Shown: positions 25,154 to 33,611 of the stretch, piece after piece
Layout: every line of letters begins with the position of its first letter
How positions within the stretch are numbered: position 1 is the stretch's first letter
Assembly: GCA_005776725.1 (NCBI GenBank)
Contig: SXOO01000141.1
Span: 1 to 38,385 of the forward strand
Origin: Pseudomonadota bacterium
GTDB lineage: Bacteria > Myxococcota_A > UBA9042 > GCA-2863065
Length of the DNA stretch: 38,385 nt
Reading direction: 5' to 3'
Notes under the pieces: generated by a model
Database searches by the model: none
The model's input: only the letters and a program-made list of their open reading frames with translations
What the model was told of the DNA's origin: nothing
Translations under genes and position numbers: made by a program

Positions 25154-27499
25154 TCATGAGAGGTTCTGGGGGTCCACGTCGACCGTGGCCCGGATGTCGC
25201 CGTGGAGCGCGGCGAGCGGCTCGGAGAGCAGCCCCACCAGCGCGTGCAGCGCCGTTCGGTTGGGCGACTTCAGCAACACCTGCCAACGTGTCCGTCCCCT
25301 CAATCGCTCGACGGGGGCCACGTTGGGCCCCACGACCGAAACGTCGTGTGCCGCGGCCGCCGCTCGGGCCGCTCGGGCCACGAGCCCAGCCGCCGCCGAG
25401 ACCTCGGCCACGTTCTCGCCATCGAGTCGGACGAGGACCATGTAACCGAACGGGGGGTTCCCCCGACCCCGTCGGCGCCTCGCTTCCTCGGCCACGAACC
25501 GCAGGTAGTCGTGCGTCTGTGCGGCCACCAGGGCGTAGTGCTCCGGGACGGCGGTCTGGACCAACACGCGGCCAGGCGCCTCGTGTCGACCTGCGCGGCC
25601 GGCCACCTGAGTGATCAGCTGGAACGTGCGCTCCGCCGAGCGGAAGTCGGGGACGCCCAAGGTCTGCTCGGCCTGCAGCACGCCGACCAGCGTGACCTTT
25701 GGGAAGTCGTGACCCTTGGCGACCATCTGGGTCCCGACGAGCACGTCGATCTCGTGGGCGCGGAACGCGTCCAGGAGCTTTGGCAGCGCGTCTCCCCTGG
25801 TGGTGTCGCGGTCCATGCGCGCGATGCGCATGGTTGGTAGGTTCGCCGCTAGCACGGACTCGACCTGCTCCGTCCCGACGCCCTTCTGCTCGATGAGGAG
25901 CGACAAACACTTCGGGCAACGCTCCGGTAGGCGCCCCTCCCTCCCGCAGTAGTGGCACACCAGCCTGCGCATCGCGCGGTGATAGGTCAGGGCCACGGAG
26001 CAGTCAGTGCACTCGAGCACGACCTGGCAATCCGCGCACTGGAACGACGCCGCGAAGCCTCGGCGGTTCAGGAACAGGATGGCCTGCTCGCCGCGGCGCA
26101 CGGTCTCGCGGAGCGCGTCCGCCAGCGGTCGCGTCACCAACGCCTCGGGCCAAACGTAGGGCTCGACGGCGATATCCACGAGCTCCACGGTGGGCAGATC
26201 TCGGCCCATGACACGGCCCGGCAAGTCGAGCCGCGTCAGCCGGCCCCGCTCGGCGTTGGTCCAGGTCTCGAGCGACGGTGTGGCAGAGCCCAGCACCACT
26301 GGACAGCCGGCGAGGCGCCCGCGGTACAACGCGAGGTCACGTGCGTGGTAACGCGGCGCCTCGTCCTGCTTGAAGCTGGTCTCGTGCTCCTCGTCCACGA
26401 CGATTAGACCGAGGTTGCTGAGGGGGGCGAACAAGGCGGAACGCGCACCCACCACGATCCCGAGGCGCCCGGCCCGAAGCTGCTCCCACTGGTCGAGCCG
26501 CTCGCCGTCCGAGAGGGCGCTGTGCAGCACCGCCACGGCGTCTCCGAACCGAGCGCGGAATCGTCCCGCGAGCTGCGGCGTGAGCGCGATCTCAGGCACG
26601 AGGACCAGGCCTGTCTTGCCGCGGGACAAGACCTCTCGAAGCGCCTCGAGGTAGACCTCGGTCTTGCCGCTCCCGGTGATCCCATACAGTAAGAAGCCGG
26701 CGTACCCGGCTGTGCCAGTGATCGCCCCCACCGCCGCCGCCTGCGCGGCACTCAGAGGGGGCGCAGCGTCTCGCGCGGGCGCCACCCCGCGCCATGGATC
26801 GCGAAACAGCTGCTTCTTGGAGATCGTCACCGCCCCGACCTCGGCGAGCCTCCGAACCGCCGTGGCCGCGTTGGGGTCTTCGGCGCGGAGCGCGTCGATC
26901 TCGAGTGGGCCCTCGGCCAGGACGCGCCCGAACAGCTTCGCGGGCGCGCCCCCAGGCCTGACCCCGGGAGGGAGCTCCGAACACGCGGCAGACACCACGG
27001 AGGTGAACCGCGCCGCGACTCGCGGCTTCTCCAGCACGTAATCGAGCGAGATCAGCCCCTGCTCGCAGAGCCGCGTGAGCCGCGAGGGGGAGACCTTGAG
27101 CGCCTTCACCGCGACGGGCGCGGTGAGCTGCGAGAGGATCGGGTGGCCCTCGAGCGCGGCGCGACCGGTCTCAGTGAGCGCGGCAACGCGCGCGTCCGAC
27201 ACGTTGAGGCCGCCCGGGAGCCCACCTCGGATCACGTCACCGAGCGGGCACGCGTAGTAAGAGGCGATGAACTCGAAGAGCGCGAGCAGCTGCGCGTCGA
27301 ACAGGGGTACCGCGTCCAACACGTCGAGCACCGGCTTCAGCGTCACGCCCTCCGGCGGCACCGCGCGTCCAACTACGTAGCCCGTGACCCGCTTGTTGCC
27401 GCCGCCCAGCGGCACCAACACTCGTCGCCCCGGCTCCACGGGCAGCTCGGGCGACACGGCGTAGCTCAGGACGGCACGCGGTCCCCTCGGGATCGCCAC
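25154..27499 (-). CDS. priA: Primosomal replication protein / helicase PriA
   Basis: 781 aa from a GTG at 27499, which places AIPRGPRAVLSYAV at the N terminus as expected for the 3'-DNA-binding domain. The frame stays open well upstream, but that overlaps the lipoprotein gene. Walker A is GITGSGKT (273-280), DEEH box at 369-372, GSATPS at 404-409. Eight Cys ligands of the two zinc sites are present (488, 491, 497, 500, 515, 518, 528, 531). The helicase C-terminal part has VGTQMVAKGHDFP and QVAGRAGR. PriA reloads the replisome at stalled forks by binding branched DNA. The start codon is 14 bases after the stop of the preceding gene and has no strong ribosome-binding site. Confidence 0.96.
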   Translation of the reverse strand: MAIPRGPRAVLSYAVSPELPVEPGRRVLVPLGGGNKRVTGYVVGRAVPPEGVTLKPVLDVLDAVPLFDAQLLALFEFIASYYACPLGDVIRGGLPGGLNVSDARVAALTETGRAALEGHPILSQLTAPVAVKALKVSPSRLTRLCEQGLISLDYVLEKPRVAARFTSVVSAACSELPPGVRPGGAPAKLFGRVLAEGPLEIDALRAEDPNAATAVRRLAEVGAVTISKKQLFRDPWRGVAPARDAAPPLSAAQAAAVGAITGTAGYAGFLLYGITGSGKTEVYLEALREVLSRGKTGLVLVPEIALTPQLAGRFRARFGDAVAVLHSALSDGERLDQWEQLRAGRLGIVVGARSALFAPLSNLGLIVVDEEHETSFKQDEAPRYHARDLALYRGRLAGCPVVLGSATPSLETWTNAERGRLTRLDLPGRVMGRDLPTVELVDIAVEPYVWPEALVTRPLADALRETVRRGEQAILFLNRRGFAASFQCADCQVVLECTDCSVALTYHRAMRRLVCHYCGREGRLPERCPKCLSLLIEQKGVGTEQVESVLAANLPTMRIARMDRDTTRGDALPKLLDAFRAHEIDVLVGTQMVAKGHDFPKVTLVGVLQAEQTLGVPDFRSAERTFQLITQVAGRAGRHEAPGRVLVQTAVPEHYALVAAQTHDYLRFVAEEARRRRGRGNPPFGYMVLVRLDGENVAEVSAAAGLVARAARAAAAAHDVSVVGPNVAPVERLRGRTRWQVLLKSPNRTALHALVGLLSEPLAALHGDIRATVDVDPQNLS

Positions 27500-27513
27500 C
27501 AGGGCAGCGTCGC

Positions 27514-28053
27514 TCAGGGGTTGGTCTCGTCCCAGCGGTACTCGAGCTTCAACGAGTCCGCGTCGGACTCGATGATCCGGCCGCGCGCGTAGCCAGCGCT
27601 GGCGTAGCACTCGACCACGAAGCCCACCTTGGCGTCTGTGCGCGTCAGCGGTGCGGTCTGGTCGGCCGTGGGCTTCTCGAAGGGCACGTCGGAGAGCTGC
27701 TCGAAGGTCTGCGGGAAGCCACCGCCCTGCTGGAACCAGTTGAACGGGCTGTTCACGGTGAGCGTATCGCCGCCCGTGGCGAGCTTCAGGTGGCTCCCGA
27801 CCGAGGTGGCGTACAGGTCGACCTGGTTGAACTTGATGCCCTTGATGATCTCGCCGGTCTCGAAGACGAGGCCCTGGTCCTTGAGCAGAGTGACCGTCTG
27901 TACGCCCTCCACCGTTTTCGGACCCGAGCCGCCGCCGCCGTCCGCCGCGCACGCGGACAGAAGGCAAAGAGCGGCCGCTGCAAGGAAGTTGGCGCCCGTG
28001 GTGTTTCGCGCAGCCGCTGGGAGGATCGTGGGGTCGTTGGCTAAGTCGTTCAT
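27514..28053 (-). CDS. Small lipoprotein of unknown function
   Basis: 179 aa from the ATG at 28053. A longer-than-usual polar N terminus of about 20 residues precedes the hydrophobic core and lipobox LLSAC (Cys35). The mature part begins with a Gly-rich linker, then about 140 residues of mostly beta character (VQTVTLLKDQGLVFETG, IKFNQVDLYATSVG, LKLEYRWDE at the end). I recognise no family. Its stop precedes priA by 14 bases, so priA may be read from this gene's promoter. The start is the least certain part, as no clear ribosome-binding site is seen. Confidence 0.7.
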   Translation of the reverse strand: MNDLANDPTILPAAARNTTGANFLAAAALCLLSACAADGGGGSGPKTVEGVQTVTLLKDQGLVFETGEIIKGIKFNQVDLYATSVGSHLKLATGGDTLTVNSPFNWFQQGGGFPQTFEQLSDVPFEKPTADQTAPLTRTDAKVGFVVECYASAGYARGRIIESDADSLKLEYRWDETNP

Positions 28054-28111
28054 GGCGGCGAAACTTACAACCCCTGAAGCCGTGACGCCACACCGGGTCG
28101 TGGGGTCGTCC

Positions 28112-28131
28112 GCGCCTTGCCTGAAAGGCGC
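28112..28131. promoter_or_regulatory. Inverted repeat in the lipoprotein / P-loop kinase divergent region
   Basis: GCGCCTT (28112-28118) and AAGGCGC (28125-28131) form a 7-bp inverted repeat with a 6-base spacer, 23 bases upstream of the ATG at 28154, in the 100-base region between divergent genes. An operator or leader stem is possible. Confidence 0.35.
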
Positions 28132-28153
28132 CACGGCACTAGGGTCCGGCCCC

Positions 28154-28753
28154 ATGCTCCTCCTCGGACTCACCGGACTCAACGCCTCGGGCAAAGGCAC
28201 CGTCGCCGACCACCTCGTTCGGCAAGGCTTCGCCTACCACTCTCTGTCGGACGCGATACGCGACGTGCTCCGCGAGCGAGGGCTCGAGCCCACTCGAGAG
28301 CGGATGATCGTCACCGGGCGGGAGCTACGCGCCGCCGGGGGGCCCGGAGCGCTCGCCGCGCTCATCCAGAGGCGGCTCGAGCCGGGCCGCGACGCCATCA
28401 TCGACTCAGTGCGGACCCCCGGGGAGGTCGAGATCTTGCGGGCCCTCCCCAGCTTCCGGTTGCTGGAGGTGTTCGCGCCCGAGGCCATTCGGTTCGAGCG
28501 GATCCGCTCCCGCGGTCGCGTGGGCGATCCCGTGGATCTCGAGACGTTCCGCCGGCTCGAAGCGGCCGAGCTCACGGGCGACGACGCCGGTCAGCAGCTC
28601 GTGGCAACCGCCGCGCTGGCCGACTGCCGGATCGAGAACGAAGAGGGGGCTGACGCGCTCGCACGGTCGGTCGATGAGCTAGTCGCGTCGCTGCGATTGG
28701 AGCTCACCGGTGCGGGGGGCCACGCGGCCGTTCCCAGCCGCCAACACGAGTAA
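28154..28753 (+). CDS. P-loop nucleotide kinase-like ATPase
   Basis: 199 aa, ATG at 28154. The P-loop GLNASGKGT (8-16) starts the protein, then SLSDAIRDVLRERG, a GRELRAAGGPGALA block, IIDSVRTPGEVEIL (Walker B-like Asp) and a lid-type region FERIRSRGRVGDP. This is the layout of the dephospho-CoA kinase/adenylate-kinase-like branch that, in other organisms, occurs alone or fused to deoxycytidylate deaminase domains. The phosphate acceptor is unknown. The frame is open to 27629, but the upstream part overlaps the opposite-strand lipoprotein gene. The NRDE gene begins 3 bases after its stop. Confidence 0.85.
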   Translation: MLLLGLTGLNASGKGTVADHLVRQGFAYHSLSDAIRDVLRERGLEPTRERMIVTGRELRAAGGPGALAALIQRRLEPGRDAIIDSVRTPGEVEILRALPSFRLLEVFAPEAIRFERIRSRGRVGDPVDLETFRRLEAAELTGDDAGQQLVATAALADCRIENEEGADALARSVDELVASLRLELTGAGGHAAVPSRQHE

Positions 28754-28756
28754 GCC

Positions 28757-29521
28757 GTGTGCTCCGTCGTGGTCCTTCACCGCGCTCTCCCACGGCACGC
28801 GGTCTTCGTAGCGGCCAACCGCGACGAGGTCCTCACTCGGCCCGCTGAGGGCTTCGGACTGCGCGACGGATATTTCGGGCCGCGCGATGTGCAGGCAGGA
28901 GGGACTTGGCTCGGCGTGAACCGCCAGGGCGTCTTCGCGGCGGTCACTAATCGATTCGGGCGGCCCCCCGACAAGACGCGCCGGTCCCGAGGTGAGGTGG
29001 TCCCCACGCTGCTCGCCGCTGGAAGCGCCGCCGAGGCCGCGGCGCGACTCGCCGCGCTCGACCCGAAGGCGTTCAACGGCTTCCACGCCGTTGTCGCGGA
29101 CGCCGACCACGCGGCCTACTGCATCTCGGATGGCGTCACCCTCACCGTCCGCGAGTTCTCGGGGGTGCTCGTCCTCACCGAACGCTCCATGACGGCAGCC
29201 GAACCCGGCGAGCCGTCGAGCGAACGAGAGAGCTGGCTCGTTCCAGCGGCGCGGGCGCTCGCAGCGGCGGCCATCGACCGGCCCGAGGCGTGGTGGTCGC
29301 TTTTGGCCACGCGCCGAGAGCCGACGTTCGAAGGGGCCTGTGTCCACTGGCCCGAGCAAGGGTACGGGACTCGGAGCGCCACGGTGCTTGGCCTCGGCGG
29401 TCTGCCGATGCTGCGCGCGTCCGAGCGGCCGCCCTGTGAGAGTGAGGCGAGCGTCCTCGACTCGGAGCTCGCGGCGTACCTCAGCGGCGGGTCAACAATG
29501 ATGGTGGAGCGCAGGGGGTAG
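28757..29521 (+). CDS. NRDE family protein (TANGO2-like)
   Basis: 254 aa from a GTG at 28757, giving the MC start typical of the family. The AANRDEVLTRPA motif (19-30) is followed by GGTWLGVNRQGVFAAVTNR, LAALDPKAFNGFHAVVAD and YGTRSATVL, as in NRDE/TANGO2 proteins. Human TANGO2 defects cause a metabolic crisis, and a role in haem or lipid handling has been proposed, but the bacterial function is not settled. It sits in a run of three tightly spaced plus-strand genes (3-base gaps). Confidence 0.92.
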   Translation: MCSVVVLHRALPRHAVFVAANRDEVLTRPAEGFGLRDGYFGPRDVQAGGTWLGVNRQGVFAAVTNRFGRPPDKTRRSRGEVVPTLLAAGSAAEAAARLAALDPKAFNGFHAVVADADHAAYCISDGVTLTVREFSGVLVLTERSMTAAEPGEPSSERESWLVPAARALAAAAIDRPEAWWSLLATRREPTFEGACVHWPEQGYGTRSATVLGLGGLPMLRASERPPCESEASVLDSELAAYLSGGSTMMVERRG

Positions 29522-29524
29522 TAC

Positions 29525-30415
29525 GTGAAAGAACCGGAGCATCAAACGGGCGGGTGCTCGTGCGGCGCTGTTCGATTCGCTGTTCGAGCGCCCACGACCT
29601 GGTGCGCCCAAGTCCACCACGAGGGGCTGGGACGCCTCGTGGGCGCCGCGGTCGTGGCGCTCACCAGCGTGCGGGTCGACCGCCTCACTGTGGAGGGCCA
29701 TCCGGTCGTCTTCCAGCGTGGCCCCGAGCCGTTCACACACCACCACTTCTGCGGCACCTGCGGCACCACGGTCTTTCTCTCGACCGGCGGGTCCGAGGAG
29801 ATCTGCGTGGCTACGGCAACGCTCAACGGCCTGACCAGACCGCCGTCCGCTGCGCTCTACGCGGATCAGGCGCGTCCGTGGGCACCCGCCGACCCGCGCC
29901 TCCCCGCCTTCGGGGGGCCGGACGGGGCGCGTCCGCTGGGTGTGGCCGATCTCCGTGATCGCATCAATCGCGTGGCCCAGGGGATTCGCCTCGCCACTTC
30001 GTGGGACCGCTTCGAGCTCGCCGAGCTCTTCCGGGGGTTGGCTGCTCACGCGTGGGACGGAGTCCCGGACGACCTCGACGGCGGCCTCGCTCGCACGCTC
30101 GAACGGAACGATCACTGGCTCTTGGTCGCCGAGGAGGGCGGTCGCCTCACGGGCTTCTGCGACCTCAAGCGGACCTCGGCCACCGCGGAGGGGGCCGAGC
30201 AGCTCTTTCTCGACGACCTGTTCGTCGCGGACTCCGCGCGTCGCAAGGGTGTCGCTCGTCGCCTGGTGGAGGCCGGGCTCTGGCTCGGCCGAGAGCTCGG
30301 CGCCGTCCAGATCACCCTGCACCGAAACGCGGATGACGACGTGGCGGCGGCCTTCTACGCCGCGCTGGGCTTCGAGGCGTCGGATGATGTCGTGATGCAG
30401 CGCAGCCTCGTGTGA
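29525..30415 (+). CDS. GFA-domain / GNAT acetyltransferase fusion protein
   Basis: 296 aa from a GTG at 29525 with AGGGGG upstream. Residues about 8-125 are a GFA (glutathione-dependent formaldehyde-activating enzyme, CENP-V) domain: GGCSCGAVRF (Cys11, Cys13) and HHHFCGTCGTTVF (Cys76, Cys79). The middle zinc motif, normally C-H-C-x-x-C, reads CAQVHH here (Cys27, Gln29, His32), so one site looks altered. Residues about 145-296 are a GNAT N-acetyltransferase, with DDLFVADSARRKGVARRLVEAG (acetyl-CoA loop) and AAFYAALGFEAS. A GFA-GNAT fusion is uncommon in my knowledge; the acyl acceptor is unknown. The stop is followed by a 197-base promoter region. Confidence 0.85.
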   Translation: MKEPEHQTGGCSCGAVRFAVRAPTTWCAQVHHEGLGRLVGAAVVALTSVRVDRLTVEGHPVVFQRGPEPFTHHHFCGTCGTTVFLSTGGSEEICVATATLNGLTRPPSAALYADQARPWAPADPRLPAFGGPDGARPLGVADLRDRINRVAQGIRLATSWDRFELAELFRGLAAHAWDGVPDDLDGGLARTLERNDHWLLVAEEGGRLTGFCDLKRTSATAEGAEQLFLDDLFVADSARRKGVARRLVEAGLWLGRELGAVQITLHRNADDDVAAAFYAALGFEASDDVVMQRSLV

Positions 30416-30428
30416 GCGGTCCCCGTCT

Positions 30429-30457
30429 TTGACGGCGCGGAGGGCGCCGGCTATACC
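30429..30457 (+). promoter_or_regulatory. Sigma70-type promoter of the TPR operon
   Basis: TTGACG (-35, 30429-30434) and TATACC (-10, 30452-30457) are separated by the ideal 17 bases, within the 197-base gap after the GFA-GNAT gene. Transcription would start near 30465, leaving a leader of about 150 bases before the ATG at 30613. The spacer contains a short GGCGC/GCGCC inverted repeat. Confidence 0.55.
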
Positions 30458-30612
30458 CACGCACGGGGTCGTGGCAGTGGGTCGCGGTCAGTGCGGCTCG
30501 ACGCCCCGCCCGCCCGAATCCGTGGGCGTGGGGGCGTCGTTCACGCACAAGTTTTCGCTAAAGTCGGCGGGCGGCTCGGCCGTTGGAGCCCGTCGGTGCA
30601 TTGCGAGGGGAC

Positions 30613-31377
30613 ATGACAACACCACGTGCTGCTGCGTTGCTGGCATTGGCCGCGCTGCTCACTCTGCCCTTGGTGGCGCCCGCCGCTCCCCCCAGCGGTG
30701 ACGCCCCGCCAACTACCGAGACGCCCACCGAGCCGCCAGTCGAGCCGGCCCCACCGCCGTCGGCTCCGCCCGTCCCGGCAGGGACGCTCGATCCGAACAG
30801 CATCGACATCAAGCTCCGCGAGCTCGAGGAGCGCGTCGTGGGCCTCAAGGAGAAGGTCTTCAAGTCGAAGACGCGCCTCCTCCTCCTCAAAGAGCAGCTG
30901 CTCAACAATGCCATCGCCGAGGCCGGTGCCGTGGTCACCCACGTCCACGACATGGGTCCCGCATTCAAGCTCGAGCAGGTGCTCTACACGCTGGATGGCG
31001 AGCGGATCTACTTCCAGGACAACCGCGATGGCGCGCTGAACAAGGTGGATCGCTTCCAGGTCTTCAACGGAATCGTCACCCCCGGGGACCACATCGTCGG
31101 TGTCGAGCTCACCTACCGCGGCGACGGCACGGTCTTCGACTACATCGACGGCTATCAGTTCCGCGTGCGCTCCACCTACACGTTCCAGGCCGCGAAAGGC
31201 CGGATCACGGAGGTGCAGGTCGTCGGCTTCGAGCGCGGAGGCATGACCACCTCCCTCGAGGAGAAGCCGTACGTCCGCTACGAGCGTCGGGACTTCCAGT
31301 ACAGCCGTCAGAACCAGAAGAAGGCCGACGAAGGTCGCCTCGGCGACACTTCAGAAGGGGAAGTCAGGGAAGAGTGA
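30613..31377 (+). CDS. Secreted coiled-coil / beta-domain protein heading the TPR operon
   Basis: 254 aa, ATG at 30613 with GAGGGG upstream; an in-frame upstream codon at 30583 is not preferred. Signal peptide (about 1-25), Pro/Thr-rich linker (26-60), a short coiled coil (about 65-100, IKLRELEERVVGLKEKVFKSK), then a beta-rich domain (about 105-220) with FKLEQVLYTLDGERIYFQ and ELTYRGDGTVFDYIDGYQF, and a charged tail. Similar proteins precede large TPR genes in myxobacterial envelope-machine loci in my recollection, sometimes mislabelled as dihydrolipoamide acetyltransferase; no such enzyme domain is present. The stop overlaps the next start by GTGA. Probably periplasmic. Confidence 0.8.
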   Translation: MTTPRAAALLALAALLTLPLVAPAAPPSGDAPPTTETPTEPPVEPAPPPSAPPVPAGTLDPNSIDIKLRELEERVVGLKEKVFKSKTRLLLLKEQLLNNAIAEAGAVVTHVHDMGPAFKLEQVLYTLDGERIYFQDNRDGALNKVDRFQVFNGIVTPGDHIVGVELTYRGDGTVFDYIDGYQFRVRSTYTFQAAKGRITEVQVVGFERGGMTTSLEEKPYVRYERRDFQYSRQNQKKADEGRLGDTSEGEVREE

Positions 31378-33611
31378 GCCGCGGCGCCCTCATCCTGTTG
31401 GCCGGCCTCACCGCGGCCGTTGCGTCCGCCAACGACGCACTCGATCGGGCTGCCGAAACGCTCGCCAACATCGAGGCGCGCGTAGCGCAGCTCGAGCGCG
31501 AGACGACGAATCCGGTGGCCAAGAGCGCGTTCTACCCGATCGAGAAGCGCCTCCTGGACGCGGAGCTCAACTTCGAGCTCGAGAACTACGCCAAGGCGGC
31601 GGTCCTCTACCTGGACGCTCGGCAGAACGCGGCGTTCCCCACCCACCCCGATCGCCTGCAGATCCTCGCCAACCTCGGGACCAGCCTCTTCAAGATCCGG
31701 AACTTCCTCGGCGCCAAGGACACCTTCGAGGAGCTCGTACGAGCTGGGCACTCCCCACTCTACGATCTCGCGCTTCGCAGCCTCGTGGAGATCGCGCTGA
31801 GCACCCGTTCGGGCACCGGACTCGCAGAGGTGCTGGCGAAGCTGGGGGCTCTCGCCACTCGCGGTCCGGGGTCGCAGTACGCCTACGGAAAGGGTCTCGT
31901 CCGCATCGGGCGGTCGCTCGACGGCGCTGCGGCGTTGGCCGCCGTCACGCCCGGCGCTCCGGAGTACGTCTCGGCCCAGTATTACCTCGGGGTGGCGCTC
32001 GTCGAGCTGGCGCGGTACCCGGATGCGCGGGTGGCGTTCACCAACGTCACCGTCGCGGCTGAGGGCAAGGACGCCCTTCAACCCCAGCTGGAGCTGGCCC
32101 GCCTAGCCCTGGGTCGGCTGCTGCTCGAGCTCGGGCAGTGGGACGCCGCAGCCTCGGAGTACGCCGAGATCGGCCGGACCTCGCCGCACTATCACAACGC
32201 GCTCTACGAGATGACCTGGGCCTACGTGAACGCCGACCAGCTGGAGAAGGCGGCGAACGCGCTGGACCTGCTCCTCCTCACCGTGGAGGACGACCGCATC
32301 GCGACCGAGGCACACATCCTGCGGGGCCGCCTCAACACGCAGCTCGATCGGTCCGACAGCGCCGCGGAGGCCTACGCCGAGGTGCTGCTTCGCTTCCGGC
32401 CGTTGCGCGAAGAGCTCGACATCTTCAGCCGTGACAAGAACGCGATGCGAAACTACTTCCGGTGGCTCCTCGGGCGACACGACGACGCCGTGAGGCTTCA
32501 GGCCGGGCTCTCGGAGCGCGCCATGGCGTGGATTCAGCACGACGCGGAGCTCAGGGTGCTGGTGGGGCTCTTCGACGACCTCTCGCTCCAGCGCACCGAG
32601 CTCGCCGAGGCCCGCGGGCTGCTCGAGGAGCTGGACGCGGCCCTAGCGGACGGTGCGCGGATCGACGCTTTTCCCAACCTTCGCTCCGCTTGGACTCGGA
32701 TCGTCATAGCGCGCAACGAGCTCACCGAGGTCAGCACACGGTCGATCGAGGCGCGGGCTGCCGCCACACCGGCTCACCTCGCCACCGTGCTCGCGCAAGC
32801 GCGTGCGCTGCGGAGCGAGCTCGGAGGCGCGCCGACCACGGCGCAGGCGTACGAGGCCTCAAAGGACTCCTCTCGCTCGCAGCTGGCCGAGCTGCGCCGC
32901 GAGGCCTTTCACCTCTCGCAGCAGACTCGGTCCATGCGCGAGGAGCTGAAGGCCGTGGAGGCATGGCTCGCAGACGGGCGCTACCGTGACGGCGGCATCT
33001 CCGGCGGGGAGAAGGAGGTCGCGGCCCGACTCGCGGCGGCCCGCACGCGCTACGAAGCGCTCAACTCGCGCCTTGGCGCCGCGGAGGTTCGGATCGCGCG
33101 CGAGGAGGCTCGTGTCGGCGCGGGTGACCGCACCGAGCGCGCGCACGAAGCGCTGCGCGCCCGGCTCCTCCAGCTTCACTCGCAGCTGGATCGCGGCATC
33201 GAAGGCCCCGACGCTGCGGCGGCGCGCCAGCTCAGAAGCGGCTTGGTGTCGGCCCTTCAGAGGCTGGATCGCGTGGCCTCGCAGATTGAAGCGGCCGCCC
33301 AGGATCGCTCGGGAGAGTACCAATCGCAGGTGGAGGCCGAGCGCAAGCTCATCGACGGCTACGCGCGCACCATCGCGGCCTTCGACCAGGACACGGATCG
33401 CCTTTCGCGCGACGTTGGCGCCCCCCTCTTCCAGGCCGCCAAGGTCCGACTGGACGACATCGTCCTCGAAGCCGACATCGGCGTGGTCGACATCGCCTAT
33501 AAGCGCAAGCAGCGCGAGTCCGAGCGGATCGCCACGCTCCAGAAGGAGCGCGGCGACGCCCTTCAAGCCATCGAGAATACGATGGAGACGTTGAGGCGGG
33601 CTGAGCCATGA
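31374..33611 (+). CDS. Large secreted TPR protein (GltC-type candidate)
   Basis: 745 aa from a GTG at 31374 overlapping the previous stop. Signal peptide ends AVASA (about 19). Residues about 50-390 are TPR-like repeats (for example NYAKAAVLYLDARQN, LGTSLFKIRNFLGAKDTFEELV, QWDAAASEYAEIGRTSPHYHNALYEMTWAYV). The C-terminal 350 residues are long charged coiled-coil helices. Length and design suit a periplasmic TPR scaffold such as GltC of the Myxococcus gliding machine, but this is based on architecture and gene order. Its stop overlaps the next gene by ATGA. Confidence 0.85.
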   Translation: MSRGALILLAGLTAAVASANDALDRAAETLANIEARVAQLERETTNPVAKSAFYPIEKRLLDAELNFELENYAKAAVLYLDARQNAAFPTHPDRLQILANLGTSLFKIRNFLGAKDTFEELVRAGHSPLYDLALRSLVEIALSTRSGTGLAEVLAKLGALATRGPGSQYAYGKGLVRIGRSLDGAAALAAVTPGAPEYVSAQYYLGVALVELARYPDARVAFTNVTVAAEGKDALQPQLELARLALGRLLLELGQWDAAASEYAEIGRTSPHYHNALYEMTWAYVNADQLEKAANALDLLLLTVEDDRIATEAHILRGRLNTQLDRSDSAAEAYAEVLLRFRPLREELDIFSRDKNAMRNYFRWLLGRHDDAVRLQAGLSERAMAWIQHDAELRVLVGLFDDLSLQRTELAEARGLLEELDAALADGARIDAFPNLRSAWTRIVIARNELTEVSTRSIEARAAATPAHLATVLAQARALRSELGGAPTTAQAYEASKDSSRSQLAELRREAFHLSQQTRSMREELKAVEAWLADGRYRDGGISGGEKEVAARLAAARTRYEALNSRLGAAEVRIAREEARVGAGDRTERAHEALRARLLQLHSQLDRGIEGPDAAAARQLRSGLVSALQRLDRVASQIEAAAQDRSGEYQSQVEAERKLIDGYARTIAAFDQDTDRLSRDVGAPLFQAAKVRLDDIVLEADIGVVDIAYKRKQRESERIATLQKERGDALQAIENTMETLRRAEP

